Below are positions 1-5,753 of a DNA stretch of 7,352 nucleotides, in pieces; within the stretch, counting starts at the first letter, position 1; each line of letters starts with the position of its first letter. Made by a program: the position numbers and the translations under genes. The stretch lies in contig JADGCM010000085.1 of assembly GCA_015228995.1 (NCBI GenBank), forward strand, positions 1-7,352, given 5' to 3'. Origin of the DNA: Magnetococcales bacterium (GTDB taxonomy: Bacteria; Pseudomonadota; Magnetococcia; Magnetococcales; JADGCH01). Below the pieces are notes generated by a model. That model was given only the letters and a program-made list of their open reading frames with translations, was not told the origin of the DNA and did not search any database.

Positions 1-52
1 GCGCCAATGATACTGCATCTCAAGATGTGGGAAAGTAGGTCGCCGCCAGGAT
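1..52 (+). rRNA. rrf: 5S ribosomal RNA, 3' part only
   Basis: The first bases match the 3' half of a bacterial 5S rRNA. They include a GCGCCAATGATACTGC segment, a GAAAGTAGGTCGCCGCC segment and a terminal CCAGGAT, which align with the E. coli GCGCCGATGGTAGTG, GAGAGTAGGGAACTGCC and CCAGGCAT ends. Roughly the last 50 of about 120 nt are present; the start lies outside the window. The window therefore opens at the end of an rRNA operon transcribed on the plus strand. The exact 3' end is estimated by analogy with E. coli. Confidence 0.88.
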
Positions 53-88
53 ATTTAAAATTTATCGCTAGTCTTTTCTGTGCCGTGA

Positions 89-165
<77 letters not shown>

Positions 166-209
166 AAAATAATCCTCGTAAATAGTTCGTTTATCATCCA
201 TCTTCTCCG

Positions 210-238
210 TTGACAGCCGCTTGCATATTGGTTATGAT
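210..238 (+). promoter_or_regulatory. Sigma-70 promoter for tRNA-Gln
   Basis: A perfect -35 hexamer TTGACA (210-215) is separated by exactly 17 nt from a TATGAT -10 hexamer (233-238, five of six consensus bases). Transcription would start near 244-246, only a few bases before the mature tRNA at 251. The discriminator after the -10 is GC-rich (CCCGGCCC), as is typical of growth-rate and stringently controlled stable-RNA promoters. The tRNA-Gln can thus be expressed independently of the rRNA operon. Confidence 0.78.
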
Positions 239-250
239 CCCGGCCCATGT

Positions 251-324
251 TGGCGGATCGTCTAACGGCAGGACAGAGGACTCTGACTCCTCCAATCTAG
301 GTTCGAATCCTAGTCCGCCAGCCA
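251..324 (+). tRNA. tRNA-Gln (anticodon CTG)
   Basis: This is a 74-nt cloverleaf. The acceptor stem pairs TGGCGGA (251-257) with TCCGCCA (314-320), giving the U1-A72 pair usual for tRNA-Gln; the discriminator is G and CCA is encoded (322-324). The anticodon loop CTCTGAC is closed by GAGGA/TCCTC and places CTG at positions 34-36, which reads CAG codons. The T arm carries GGTTCGAATCC. No hairpin-plus-U-run terminator follows; there is only a T6 run at 350-355. Confidence 0.95.
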
Positions 325-705
325 ATCAGGATTTCCATATTCCTTCCTATTTTTTAGCGCGAATGCGCTCTCGTGCAGCTCTTCTAGTACCGCATAAAGA
401 TCCCTCCCGAGAGAGGGGGGCCCAAAACCGAACCCTCTTGACGAGGATAGCTGCTATGGGGGGCGGTGGGCCGTATAAACCCAGAAGAGAAAATCGGTTC
501 CCAATAGCAGATCTTTGGCATAGGTGGCCAAATAATGGAGCTCCGCCAATTGCCGCAGCGGTTGTGTCAGCGGTAAGCAGGGAATCGACTAGGAGGTTAA
601 AACGGACTCTTCTTGGTCGGTGGATTCGTCGCCGCGATAACGGCTCATTTCTGGCGGTAGCAAGGGAGTTTTATTGGTACTGGGTAGCAGCAGGGTTTGC
701 ATCGT

Positions 706-735
706 GGCAGCACGACTGTCAGGTGCCGTGCTGCC
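706..735. repeat. Perfect 9-bp inverted repeat
   Basis: GGCAGCACG (706-714) and CGTGCTGCC (727-735) are perfect reverse complements separated by 12 nt. The element lies inside the helicase relic. Neither side is followed by a T-run, so it does not look like an intrinsic terminator for ccoNOP. It could be a leftover palindromic unit or chance. Confidence 0.5.
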
Positions 736-820
736 CAAAACAACGAAGCCAGCGTTAGTTGACCCCGCTGACGATAATGCGTCCGAATGGAGCCTTTCAG
801 TGGTGGAACTTGCCCCAACA

Positions 821-865
821 ACAGCCTGGTCAATTTCTTCCCAGAGATAGAAACCACCAGGCTGT
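821..865. repeat. Perfect 10-bp inverted repeat
   Basis: ACAGCCTGGT (821-830) and ACCAGGCTGT (856-865) are perfect reverse complements separated by 25 nt. The right arm directly abuts the A6 run where the helicase relic changes frame. It may be chance or a remnant of local rearrangement; no function is assigned. Confidence 0.45.
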
Positions 866-934
866 GAAAAAAGGCCTCCCTATTTTCGGGTATCCAAGTG
901 CCATGGAGGACATTCACAGGGTGCCCTACAAAGG

Positions 935-1876
935 CTACTTCTTCTGCCCGCCCCCGAGAGTATGCACATAAAGCGTCACTGCCTTGATATCAAGAGGAGA
1001 CAGCCGTCCGCCAGGGCCACCCCAAGCAGGCATTTGACCACTACGGCCTTTGGCAATGGAGGTTCTGATGGTCTCTACATCGCCGCCATGCAACCAGATT
1101 TTATCGGTTAGGTTGGGTGCTCCAATACCGTGGTCAAGCGGCTGGCCGCCAACTGTATCGAGTAATGATCCCTTGCCATGGTCGCCGTGGCAACTATGGC
1201 AGCTTGCCTCACCACTGAACAGTAGCCGACCCCGTTGCGCCGACACCGAATCGTTGGCACGTTGGGAGAGGCTCAGTACAAACTGAGTCAAGTCATTAAC
1301 CTGCTCTACACTGAGATTACCGCCTGCCGTCTGGAGGTGGGCGGGCATTTGACCATTGCGACCGTTGGTGATGCTCTCCTGTATGGCAGCAAGTGTGCCG
1401 CCGTAGAGCCAGTCATCATCGACCAAAATGGGGAACCCTTTGGCTTGGGCACCGACGCCGCCGGTCCCATGGCAAGGAGCACAGTTGTCGCCAAAAACGG
1501 CCTTACCACTGGACATAGCAAACTGCAACATATTATTGTTGCGCGCAATCTCTTCCAGGGAAAGATCCGCTAATTGCTTCTCTAACGGTTGACGGGTGGC
1601 CTTGGCGGCAGCCTCCTCTTGGGCCAATTCCTGGTACATAGAGCTTGCCAACAAACCTTTGGTAAAGCCATTGGCGAGCGGCCAAGCTGGATAAAGAACC
1701 CAGTAAACGATGGCATAGACGATGGTCGCATAAAAGGTATACAACCACCATTTCGGTAGTGGGTTATTGTACTCTTGTAGGGGATAGCCTTCGTCATTGT
1801 CCCATTGATGACCGGTGGTGGAGACGTCACCAGGTTGTTGGTCTTGCTTTTTTTGATCTCTTGGTTGAGTGGCCAT
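935..1876 (-). CDS. ccoP: cbb3-type cytochrome c oxidase subunit III (diheme cytochrome c, CcoP)
   Basis: CcoP is the membrane-anchored diheme cytochrome c of the cbb3 oxidase. It accepts electrons on the periplasmic side and passes them towards CcoO and CcoN. The 313-residue protein starts with a polar cytoplasmic stretch containing the CcoP signature TTGHQWD and EYNNPLPKWW (about residues 20-44). One membrane helix follows (about 44-64), then a linker and two cytochrome c domains. Heme sites are CAPCH (132-136) and CHSCH (226-230). The NGRNGQMP (Met177) and KGRSGQMP (Met282) motifs supply the likely axial methionines. The ATG at 1876 is preceded by AGAGGAG (1886-1892) at 9 nt. It is the last intact gene of ccoNOP, 29 nt after ccoO, and ends in TAG. 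The usual ccoQ is absent between ccoO and ccoP. Confidence 0.97.
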   Translation of the reverse strand: MATQPRDQKKQDQQPGDVSTTGHQWDNDEGYPLQEYNNPLPKWWLYTFYATIVYAIVYWVLYPAWPLANGFTKGLLASSMYQELAQEEAAAKATRQPLEKQLADLSLEEIARNNNMLQFAMSSGKAVFGDNCAPCHGTGGVGAQAKGFPILVDDDWLYGGTLAAIQESITNGRNGQMPAHLQTAGGNLSVEQVNDLTQFVLSLSQRANDSVSAQRGRLLFSGEASCHSCHGDHGKGSLLDTVGGQPLDHGIGAPNLTDKIWLHGGDVETIRTSIAKGRSGQMPAWGGPGGRLSPLDIKAVTLYVHTLGGGQKK

Positions 1877-1905
1877 GGCAAATTTCTCCTCTGTCCGGTG
1901 GCGAA

Positions 1906-2622
1906 TCAGCGACTACGGGCCTGGTACGACGAAAAGTCGACCAGTGTTCCTAACATTTGCAGGTAAGCAGTCAGCGCATCCAGTTCGGTGATCTGCTCTG
2001 GCTTGGCGTCGAAGTCGTCTACGGGCACCTTCTTACCATAGCGGCTGATGAGGGCGGTGGTGTTTTGTCCTGGTATGGCCTGAGCCTCTAGATCCGCCTT
2101 GGCGTGCGTGATCATCTCAGTGGTGTAGGGAACCCCTATCTTTTTCATAGCAGACAGACGTGCAGAAATATCGTTGTAATCTAAAACGTTTTTCTCAAGC
2201 CACGAATAGGAGGGCATGACCGACTCCGGTACCACGGCGCGGGGATTACGCATATGTTCCCGATGCCATAAACTGGAATATTTACCGCCCACCCGCGCTA
2301 GATCCGGTCCTGTTCGTTTGGAACCCCACTGGAAGGGGTGGTCATACATGCTCTCGGCTGCTAATGAATAATGACCGTAACGTTCCTTTTCATCGCGGAA
2401 AGGCCGGATCATTTGTGAATGGCAGTTGTAACAGCCTTCACGGATATAAACATCACGCCCCTTCAACTCCAACGGCGTGTAGGGACGCATTCCCTGTACG
2501 GTTTCGATGGTGCTGTCGATGAAAAACAGCGGCACAATCTCTACCAATCCACCGATCGAAACCATGACCAACGTCAACAGGCTCATGATGGAAATATTTT
2601 TTTCAATAGTCGCGTGGTTCAT
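1906..2622 (-). CDS. ccoO: cbb3-type cytochrome c oxidase subunit II (monoheme cytochrome c, CcoO)
   Basis: CcoO is the monoheme cytochrome c subunit that relays electrons from CcoP to CcoN. The protein is 238 residues from the chosen start. A single N-terminal anchor helix (about 11-34) is followed by the periplasmic heme domain, with CYNCH (64-68) in the family context EGCYNCHSQMIRPF and an axial Met136 in ESVMPSYSW. GPDLARVGGKY (105-115) is another CcoO signature. An upstream in-frame ATG at 2655 would add 11 residues and overlap the end of ccoN. The ATG at 2622 is preferred because GAGAGGAGG (2629-2637) lies 6 nt before it and homologues begin near this point. It lies 19 nt downstream of the ccoN stop, which indicates an operon. 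Confidence 0.97.
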   Translation of the reverse strand: MNHATIEKNISIMSLLTLVMVSIGGLVEIVPLFFIDSTIETVQGMRPYTPLELKGRDVYIREGCYNCHSQMIRPFRDEKERYGHYSLAAESMYDHPFQWGSKRTGPDLARVGGKYSSLWHREHMRNPRAVVPESVMPSYSWLEKNVLDYNDISARLSAMKKIGVPYTTEMITHAKADLEAQAIPGQNTTALISRYGKKVPVDDFDAKPEQITELDALTAYLQMLGTLVDFSSYQARSR

Positions 2623-2628
2623 CTGTTG

Positions 2629-2637
2629 CCTCCTCTC
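2629..2637 (-). promoter_or_regulatory. Ribosome binding site deciding the ccoO start
   Basis: Read on the minus strand this is GAGAGGAGG, a strong Shine-Dalgarno sequence 6 nt before the ATG at 2622. It falls inside the longer alternative reading of ccoO, which argues against the upstream ATG at 2655. Confidence 0.8.
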
Positions 2638-2641
2638 TAGA

Positions 2642-4042
2642 TCAGGCCGGAACACGAGCGCTGTTTTTGATGGTCAGGCTAATGTTATAAACCATGACCA
2701 GGGCGCCAATAAGAAAAACAATGCCACCTAAAGACCGAATCAGGTAATAGGGGTGCATCGCCGCTACCGTCTCAGCAAAAGAGTAGGTCAGATTGCCGAA
2801 CTGGTCGTAAGCACGCCACATCAGCCCTTGCATAATGCCCGAGATCCACATTGCGACGATGTAGAGCACCACGCCAATGGTGGCCAACCAGAAATGGAGG
2901 TTGATCAATGCCACTGAGTGGATACGGGTGTGCCACAATTTTGGTATCATGTGGTAAAGAGCCCCAAACGAGACCATGGCGACCCAACCTAATGCCCCAG
3001 AATGGACGTGACCAACGGTCCAATCGGTGTAGTGAGACAAGGCATTGACCGATTTAATCGACATCATGGGGCCTTCAAAAGTGGACATGCCATAAAAGGA
3101 GAGCGAGACAATCAGAAAACGCAGGATCGGGTCGGTGCGCAGCTTATGCCAAGCGCCAGATAGGGTCATGATGCCATTGATCATGCCACCCCAGGAGGGG
3201 AGCAGCAACATGATCGAAAAGGTAGCCCCCAGCGTTGAGGCCCAGTCTGGCAGGGCCGTGTAGTGGAGGTGATGGGGCCCCGCCCAGATGTAGAGGAACA
3301 CCAGCGCCCAGAAGTGAACAATAGAGAGACGATAAGAATAAACCGGACGCTCAGCCTGTTTGGGGATGAAGTAATACATCAAGCCCAGAAAAGCCGCTGT
3401 GAGAAAAAAGCCAACAGCATTATGACCATACCACCATTGGATCATAGCATCTTGAACGCCAGCGTAAATGCTATAAGAGTCCGTCATATTGATGGGAATG
3501 GCCAGATTGTTAACGATGTGCAGCAGCGCTACGGTGATGATAAAGGCCAAGTAGAACCAGTTAGCGACATAAATGTGGGGCTCCTTGCGGCGCGCCAGGG
3601 TGCCGACGAAGTTGATAAAATAGGCTACCCACACCACCGTGATCAGGAGATCGATCGGCCAAATTGGCTCGGCATACTCCTTGCCCTGGGTCAAACCGAG
3701 TGGGTAGGTGATCACCACCGCCACCACTACTAAATTCCAACCCCAGAAGGTAAAATTAGAAAGAAAATCGGAAAAGAGGCGGGCTCGACAGGTCCGCTGC
3801 ACGACATAATAGCTGGTGGCAAACAACACTGAGCCACCAAACGCAAAAATAACGGCGGACGTATGCAGCGGGCGTAACCGCCCAAACGAGATATAGGGGA
3901 TATCTGCGTTCAGACCCGGGAACGTGAGCTCTAGGGCGATAATGACTCCCACCAGGAACCCTACTACACCGTAAACGATCGCCATCACCGAAAATTTACG
4001 GATGACTGCGTAGTCGTACAATTCTGTTGCCACAGCTGTCAT
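2642..4042 (-). CDS. ccoN: cbb3-type cytochrome c oxidase catalytic subunit I (CcoN)
   Basis: CcoN is the catalytic heme-copper subunit. It reduces O2 to water at a heme b3-CuB centre and pumps protons across the inner membrane. The 466-residue, about 12-helix protein has every ligand I can check, and the numbering coincides with the Pseudomonas stutzeri protein as I recall it. These are His60 (RPLHTSAVIF) and His347 for low-spin heme b, His345 (GHVHSG) for heme b3, His207 (WWYGHNAVGF), His257 and His258 (AGPHHLHY) for CuB, and Tyr251, the tyrosine cross-linked to His207. Glu323 (TFEGPMM) is also present. An extension to 4099 is possible in frame but would read through a repeat. The ATG at 4042 has AAAGGAGG 5 nt upstream and gives the normal family length. 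It is first in ccoNOP, divergent from ccoG. Confidence 0.98.
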   Translation of the reverse strand: MTAVATELYDYAVIRKFSVMAIVYGVVGFLVGVIIALELTFPGLNADIPYISFGRLRPLHTSAVIFAFGGSVLFATSYYVVQRTCRARLFSDFLSNFTFWGWNLVVVAVVITYPLGLTQGKEYAEPIWPIDLLITVVWVAYFINFVGTLARRKEPHIYVANWFYLAFIITVALLHIVNNLAIPINMTDSYSIYAGVQDAMIQWWYGHNAVGFFLTAAFLGLMYYFIPKQAERPVYSYRLSIVHFWALVFLYIWAGPHHLHYTALPDWASTLGATFSIMLLLPSWGGMINGIMTLSGAWHKLRTDPILRFLIVSLSFYGMSTFEGPMMSIKSVNALSHYTDWTVGHVHSGALGWVAMVSFGALYHMIPKLWHTRIHSVALINLHFWLATIGVVLYIVAMWISGIMQGLMWRAYDQFGNLTYSFAETVAAMHPYYLIRSLGGIVFLIGALVMVYNISLTIKNSARVPA

Positions 4043-4047
4043 AGTGG

Positions 4048-4055
4048 CCTCCTTT
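4048..4055 (-). promoter_or_regulatory. Ribosome binding site deciding the ccoN start
   Basis: Read on the minus strand this is AAAGGAGG, 5 nt before the ATG at 4042. It is a near-perfect Shine-Dalgarno sequence and supports this start over the longer in-frame reading that begins at 4099. Confidence 0.82.
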
Positions 4056-4075
4056 CTCCGAATAACGTTAACCAC

Positions 4076-4113
4076 ACCCCTCACCCTGCCCTCTTCCACA
4101 AGGGGAGAGGGTG
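4076..4113. repeat. REP-like palindromic element in the ccoN leader
   Basis: The segment CCCCTCACCCTGCCCTC followed by a hairpin closely resembles the dispersed CCCTCACCC...CCCTCTCCC...GGGAGAGGG palindromes that I recall from many gammaproteobacterial genomes. The hairpin pairs CCCTCTTCC (4089-4097) with GGGGAGAGG plus G (4103-4111) around a 5-nt loop, with one G-T wobble. It lies between the candidate ccoN promoter and the ccoN ribosome binding site, so it would form near the 5' end of the ccoNOP transcript. It is not followed by a U-run, so termination is unlikely. Only one copy is in the window; dispersal in the genome is inferred. Confidence 0.6.
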
Positions 4114-4127
4114 TAAGGACAGGCCCT

Positions 4128-4154
4128 ATTGTAAGACAAAACGGCTCCAGTCAA
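4128..4154 (-). promoter_or_regulatory. Candidate sigma-70 promoter for ccoNOP
   Basis: On the minus strand TTGACT (4154-4149, five of six consensus) precedes TACAAT (4133-4128, five of six consensus) with a 15-nt spacer. This is shorter than the usual 16-18, which lowers confidence. Transcription would start near 4121, giving a leader of about 80 nt that begins just before the REP-like hairpin. No FNR/ANR-type box lies at the expected distance upstream. Confidence 0.4.
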
Positions 4155-4254
4155 AGAGAAATCTTTTCATAATTGCATAAAAAATTCGGGAACTTTTTTG
4201 ATTACCGAACTCTCTTCGGTTCGAGTGAATCATTGCGGCTATCAATTGGATACG

Positions 4255-4288
4255 ATAACACCAATATGATATGTTATATTGGCGTTAT
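4255..4288. promoter_or_regulatory. 34-bp dyad, candidate operator between ccoN and ccoG
   Basis: The arms ATAACACCAATAT (4255-4267) and ATATTGGCGTTAT (4276-4288) are reverse complements at 12 of 13 positions, with an 8-nt centre GATATGTT. The centre is itself partly symmetric. The dyad ends 49 bp before the ccoG ATG. A weak promoter for ccoG can be drawn with TTGGAT (4246-4251) and TATGTT (4270-4275), which would put the -10 in the middle of the dyad, as expected for a repressor site. It matches no operator that I know (not FNR/ANR TTGATNNNNATCAA). It could instead be an RNA hairpin in the ccoG leader if transcription starts upstream. Confidence 0.5.
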
Positions 4289-4337
4289 TATCCTAAAAAT
4301 AAATCGGATTCATATTTTGTAAGGACTGCCATTTAGG

Positions 4338-5753
4338 ATGAATACTGAAACAGTATCGCTGTATGCTGATTGGAAAAAACTCTATCCACGCTATCAAACG
4401 GGCTTTTTCCGCCGACTCCGGTGGGGCCTGGTGTTTCTGTTGCTGGGTGTTTGGATTATATTGCCTTTGTTGCGCTGGCATCGATCGGGTCAGTTGCCTG
4501 ATCAGGCGGTGTTGTTTGACCTGCCAAATAGAAAATTTTATATTTTCGATTTGATTATATGGCCACAAGAGATATTTGTGTTGGCGCTGGTACTGATCGC
4601 AGCGGCGGTGCTGCTGTTCTTCGTTACCACTTTGGCTGGACGGGTGTTTTGTGGTTATATCTGTTTTCAAACGATATGGACCGATCTGTTCCTCTACGTT
4701 GAAAAGCTGTTTGAAGGCAACCGTAAACAGCGTATTAAATTGGATCATGCCCCGTGGAGCCTGCGTAAATTGGTGGTCAAATTAGCTAAGCATCTAGTAT
4801 GGTTGATGATTAGCATGGCAACGGGCGGTTTTTTTGTTTTTTATTTTGCTGATGCGCCGACGTTGATGGCGCAGTTCATCCATGGCACAGCTCCTATGCC
4901 CGCCTGGATCACCCTGATTATTCTAACGGTGACCACCTACACCATGGCCGGCTTGGCCCGCGAGCAGGTGTGTGTTTACATGTGCCCCTATTCCCGTTTT
5001 CAGGGGGTCATGTTTGATGAGGATACGATCACGGTTGCCTATCATCCCGAATTGGGGGAACCACGCCAAAACAATCGCCAACTACGACAGGCGGCCGACG
5101 GTCATTATGGTCTTTGTATCGATTGCAAACAGTGTGTTACCGTCTGCCCGACCGGTATCGATATCCGTGACGGTCAGCAGTACCAGTGCATCACCTGCGG
5201 GGCCTGCATTGATGCTTGCAACGATGTCAGAGAGCGGTTACACATGGAGAATGAGCTCATTCGCTACACTTCGTTGCGTGAAATGAGTGGCGAAAGAACC
5301 CACTTTGTGCGGCCACGGATTATGGCTTACGGTGCCATTTTGCTGTTATTGACCAGTGGCATCACCTACCATTTTCTGACCCGGCCGCCGTTGCATTTAA
5401 CCGTGCTGCGACAACGACAGCCGCTGTATATCGCTTTGACAGATGGTAGTATTCAGAACAACTTCACCGTGCGGGTCCTCAATATGTCCCAGACGTCGCA
5501 CCAGTATCGCCTATTGGTGGAGGGACTGGCCGATGCCCGCTTGAGCATGGCATCGGCCGAGGCATCATCGGACCCGGTAGCAGGAGTGACATTGACTGTG
5601 GAAGCTGGAGAGGTCATCCCTTACACGATTTACCTGCGCCAACCGGAGCAACAGCAGGCGGGCGGTGCGGTTGAGATTCGTTTTGTATTGGAATCACTAG
5701 ACCCTGCTGGTGGCCGTGAAGTTTATCACAGCGTTTTTATGAGGCCCTCATGA
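4338..5753 (+). CDS. ccoG: Cytochrome c oxidase accessory protein CcoG (FixG/RdxA family), polyferredoxin
   Basis: CcoG is a membrane-bound iron-sulfur protein needed for cbb3 maturation. In studied species it is linked to reducing Cu(II) to Cu(I) for the oxidase. The 471-residue protein has the family start KKLYPRYQTGFFRRLRW, then helices near 29-46, 78-97, 152-172 and 190-206. Cysteine motifs are CGYIC (105-109) and CVYMCP (212-217). Two [4Fe-4S] ferredoxin motifs follow: Cys260/263/266/270 and Cys284/287/290/294. A further helix (about 330-348) leads into the C-terminal Ig-like FixG domain. The first cysteine motif reads CGYICFQT, where I expect CGYxCPQT. The ATG has AAGGA (4321-4325) 12 nt upstream, a long spacing. 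It opens the plus-strand maturation operon, and its stop overlaps the ccoH start (ATGA). Confidence 0.97.
   Translation: MNTETVSLYADWKKLYPRYQTGFFRRLRWGLVFLLLGVWIILPLLRWHRSGQLPDQAVLFDLPNRKFYIFDLIIWPQEIFVLALVLIAAAVLLFFVTTLAGRVFCGYICFQTIWTDLFLYVEKLFEGNRKQRIKLDHAPWSLRKLVVKLAKHLVWLMISMATGGFFVFYFADAPTLMAQFIHGTAPMPAWITLIILTVTTYTMAGLAREQVCVYMCPYSRFQGVMFDEDTITVAYHPELGEPRQNNRQLRQAADGHYGLCIDCKQCVTVCPTGIDIRDGQQYQCITCGACIDACNDVRERLHMENELIRYTSLREMSGERTHFVRPRIMAYGAILLLLTSGITYHFLTRPPLHLTVLRQRQPLYIALTDGSIQNNFTVRVLNMSQTSHQYRLLVEGLADARLSMASAEASSDPVAGVTLTVEAGEVIPYTIYLRQPEQQQAGGAVEIRFVLESLDPAGGREVYHSVFMRPS

Larger units (their letters stand above)
457..917 (-). pseudogene. Decayed N-terminal fragment of a SNF2-type helicase
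   Basis: No intact gene fits here, but a protein-like text can be read on the minus strand in two frames. From a GTG at 917 it begins MNVLHGTWIPE. At the A6 run 867-872 the sense moves to another frame, which continues GGFYLWEE, then TLLLPST, and after an amber codon (589-591) LHYLATYAKDLLLGTD. A second amber lies at 454-456. From memory, VLHGTW near the N-terminus followed by a (G)xFYLW motif resembles the N-terminal helicase-associated region of bacterial SNF2-family ATPases; this was not checked by search. Such proteins are usually around 1000 residues, so only a small 5' piece survives and no ATPase motifs are present. The first amber could be a Trp (TGG) changed to TAG. It sits 17 nt downstream of the ccoP stop on the same strand. 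The frame stays open after the second amber to 313, but I do not recognise that text and it runs into the tRNA. Confidence 0.55.
325..934. other. Gene-free interval between tRNA-Gln and ccoP
   Basis: This stretch of about 610 bases holds no intact gene. Open frames crossing it on the plus strand read through the tRNA-Gln or are antisense to the ccoP end, and look non-coding. Its content is the helicase relic (457-917), two perfect inverted repeats inside that relic (706-714/727-735 and 821-830/856-865), a short AGCGC/GCGCT hairpin (356-369) and a CCCTC/GAGGG hairpin (402-417). Neither short hairpin has a U-run in a position that would make a good intrinsic terminator on either strand. Confidence 0.6.

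Noticed and set aside
251..324. tRNA-Gln as an integration (att) site for a genomic island
   Set aside because: I find no duplicate of the tRNA 3' end downstream and no integrase; the neighbouring genes are core oxidase genes.
350..369. Intrinsic terminator after tRNA-Gln
   Set aside because: The T6 run comes before the AGCGC/GCGCT hairpin on the plus strand, and on the minus strand the hairpin is followed by A residues. Neither order makes a terminator.
325..456. Open minus-strand text after the second amber codon (includes RDLYAVLEELHESAF) as a further gene part
   Set aside because: It is in the same frame as the relic and looks vaguely protein-like, but I do not recognise it, it has no start, and its end runs into the tRNA-Gln.
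210..758. A 182-codon plus-strand open frame
   Set aside because: It starts inside the tRNA-Gln promoter and translates the whole tRNA. Its remaining text is low-complexity, Arg/Pro-rich and unlike any family, and it is antisense to the helicase relic.
457..917. Amber (TAG) read-through or code reassignment rescuing the helicase text
   Set aside because: ccoP also ends in TAG, followed soon by another in-frame TAG, the frameshift would remain, and most of the gene is missing.
3263..3733. A 156-codon plus-strand frame and other plus-strand frames inside ccoNOP
   Set aside because: They are antisense shadows of ccoN, ccoO and ccoP, lack ribosome binding sites and have no recognisable domains.
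4198..4211. FNR/ANR box (TTGATTACCGAACT)
   Set aside because: The left half is perfect but the right half GAACT does not match ATCAA.
4179..4220. A6/T6 tracts and the ACCGAA/TTCGGT hairpin as a terminator or bent-DNA element
   Set aside because: The A6...T6 pair leaves a loop of only about two bases, the 6-bp hairpin has no U-run, and such AT-rich patches are common between divergent promoters.
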